Assembly (NCBI GenBank): GCA_001898145.1
Contig: MKSR01000040.1
Location: forward strand, 806,001 to 870,000
DNA length: 64,000 bases
Source: Dyadobacter sp. 50-39
GTDB lineage: Bacteria > Bacteroidota > Bacteroidia > Cytophagales > Spirosomataceae
Direction of reading: 5' to 3'
Below, in pieces: positions 62,963 through 64,000 of the stretch (position 1 is the stretch's first letter; each line of letters starts with the position of its first letter). The notes below the pieces were generated by a model. That model was not told the DNA's origin and searched no databases. It saw only the letters and a list, made by a program, of their open reading frames with translations. A program made the translations under genes and the position numbers.

Positions 62963-63639
62963 ATGCGCCTCCTCCTCATCTTCCTCCTCTCCTGCACATG
63001 CGCTTTTGCGCGCCCGCTTGCCCCCGCGGACAGTCTGCCCGCACGCAAGCCCATTACCCTGCAACACTTTTACGTGCCTGCCTCGCTGATCATCGGCGGA
63101 CTGATTGCCAATGGCCATTCGGAAGAATCCATTAAAAACGAGCTTGCAGAGAGCCGTACCGGCACATCCCGCGTTTCCACACCCATATCGACGACTATAT
63201 GCAGTTTTCGCCGCTGGTTGTCGCCTATGGCCTCGATGCATTCGGAATTCATTCCAAAACCGACGTGCTCAACCGCACCGCCATCCTCGTTAAGGGAGAA
63301 GCAATGGCGCTCACCACCACTACCATCCTGAAATCGGCTACGCATACACTCCGGCCAGATGGCAGTTCTTACAACTCCTTTCCGTCCGGTCATACCACCC
63401 AGGTATTTGCGGCAGCCACTTTCCTGAATGAAGAATACAAAGACCGCTACCCGTGGATGCCCTACGCTTCATACACCGTGGCGTCATCGGTAGGCCTGCT
63501 GCGCGTGGCCAACAACCGGCACTACATCAGCGACGTGCTGGTAGGGGCCGGAATCGGGTATTTGTCGATGAAGGTAGCTTACTGGACGCACCGGTACAAA
63601 TGGGGAAAGCCGCGTACAAAATCGCCGATGGTTTACTGA
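62963..63639 (+). pseudogene. PAP2-family phosphatase gene split by a frameshift
   Basis: Read as one gene it has a signal peptide (MRLLLIFLLSCTCAFARP), then PASLIIGGLIANGHSEESIK in frame 1. From about 63150 the protein continues in another frame with HIPRFHTHIDDYMQFSP, VVAYGLDAFGIHSKTDVLNR, the PAP2 motifs SATHTLRP (C1), NSFPSGHT (C2, PSGH) and NNRHYISDVLVGAG (C3), and the end at 63639. One base is missing around 63150-63160, near the dinucleotide run GAGAGAG. Both halves are otherwise intact, and all catalytic residues are in the second. It could be a sequencing error, a recent pseudogene or a phase-variable site. If corrected it encodes about 225 residues of a periplasmic lipid phosphatase. 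Confidence 0.75.
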
Positions 63640-63785
63640 GGATTGCAGAAAAATGCCCCACGGGCGCAGCTGAACATGAAAACTTCGTCCTGATCGTCCC
63701 CGGCGAATTCTCTTGCCTCGAACCGGGGGGAGTCGAATAGCCATTACCGTAAGAAAAAAGGCTCCGTCAACAAACTGAACTATTC

Positions 63786-63831
63786 CCCAGCCCCCGCCAG
63801 TCGAATGCATGACCGGCGGGGCCTGGGTTTT
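63786..63831. terminator. Long GC-rich hairpin with T run
   Basis: CCCAGCCCCCGCC (63786-63798) pairs with GGCGGGGCCTGGG (63815-63827), 12 of 13 bases, over a 16-base loop; TTTT follows (63828-63831). It lies 147 bp after the PAP2 stop. The intervening 140 bp contain no gene I can support. Confidence 0.7.
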
Positions 63832-63888
63832 GACGTTTATTCAGGCACAGTTTTAATGTATGTCTTTTGGCACCGCTCCTTTTGGAGT

Positions 63889-64000
63889 ATGCCGCAGGAA
63901 AGTATTAACAAAGACAATCAGGAATTGACAATGAGTTTGGAACCCTCAGAATCAAGAAAACAGCCCATCACACTTCCAAAATCGGGCACCGGTATACGCG
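63889..64000 (+). CDS. Possible gene start, truncated by the window end
   Basis: An open frame from ATG 63889 runs to the end without a stop: MPQESINKDNQELTMSLEPS, then ESRKQPITLPKSGTGIR. About 37 residues can be seen, charged and without signal peptide. It follows a terminator-like hairpin. Too short for a family call; the true start could also be the Met at residue 15. Confidence 0.35.
   Translation, partial: MPQESINKDNQELTMSLEPSESRKQPITLPKSGTGIR

Noticed and set aside
63640-63740. tRNA-like text (GGTTCGA-type stretch on the reverse strand)
   Set aside because: No cloverleaf can be drawn: acceptor and anticodon stems do not pair.
1-64000. Insertion sequence or prophage
   Set aside because: No transposase, integrase, terminase or paired terminal repeats seen; the resolvase-like gene lacks catalytic residues.

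Overview
The window looks like a chromosomal piece of a Bacteroidota bacterium of the Cytophagales/Spirosomaceae type, most like Dyadobacter. This rests on gene content, not on a database search: three SusC/SusD pairs, an ECF sigma/FecR pair, a hybrid two-component system, a type IX secretion sorting tail on a glycosidase, PadR-linked FtsX permeases with a 'permease prefix' region, and promoter elements of the TAnnTTTG kind. No rRNA, tRNA, CRISPR array, insertion sequence or phage was seen.

Layout. 1-6.8 kb: a cut-off FtsX-type permease, a hypothetical gene, a small serine-recombinase-like protein without its catalytic residues, a UGT-type glycosyltransferase, then a reverse-strand group (ThuA-like protein, di-heme cytochrome c peroxidase, alpha/beta-hydrolase lipoprotein). 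6.8-7.75 kb: about 950 bp without a convincing gene. 7.75-13.4 kb: a surface-polysaccharide cluster with five glycosyltransferases, a FdtA-like cupin and a TIGR04325-type methyltransferase. 13.4-14.7 kb: an AlkD-like repair protein and an exported RidA-like protein. 15-20.1 kb: SusC/SusD pair 1. 20.1-23.5 kb: tandem and inverted repeats, then a PadR regulator overlapping an FtsX permease. 23.5-29.2 kb: a decayed short gene, MFS transporter, DUF3078 protein, a divergent DsbA-like/HxlR pair around a long palindrome, a TolB/TPR protein and a cold-shock gene. 29.3-31.7 kb: two paralogous proteins of no family I recognise. 31.7-34 kb: a truncated VOC gene, a TonB-C protein, an AhpD-like protein and a Crp-like regulator.

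34.1-43 kb is a sigma-controlled glycan system: ECF sigma factor, FecR anti-sigma, SusC with an STN signalling domain, SusD, and a PQQ-type sugar dehydrogenase closed by a strong terminator. 43.6-58.5 kb is a reverse-strand polysaccharide utilization locus: hybrid sensor/AraC regulator, SusC, SusD, an IPT/TIG surface glycan-binding lipoprotein, a GH44 endo-glucanase with a T9SS tail and a GH31 alpha-xylosidase-like enzyme. GH44 plus GH31 points to xyloglucan. GGACAAAT octamers in front of its SusC gene are candidate regulator sites. 58.5-63.6 kb, divergent from the sensor by 64 bp, holds an OmpR response regulator, a histidine kinase, an outer-membrane TonB-dependent-type protein and a PAP2 phosphatase split by a frameshift. 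A strong hairpin and the start of an open frame close the window.

The best candidates for undescribed biology are the paralogous pair at 29.3-31.7 kb, the catalytically dead resolvase-like protein at 1.84 kb, the DsbA-like/HxlR unit with its palindrome, and the repeat block in front of the PadR gene.
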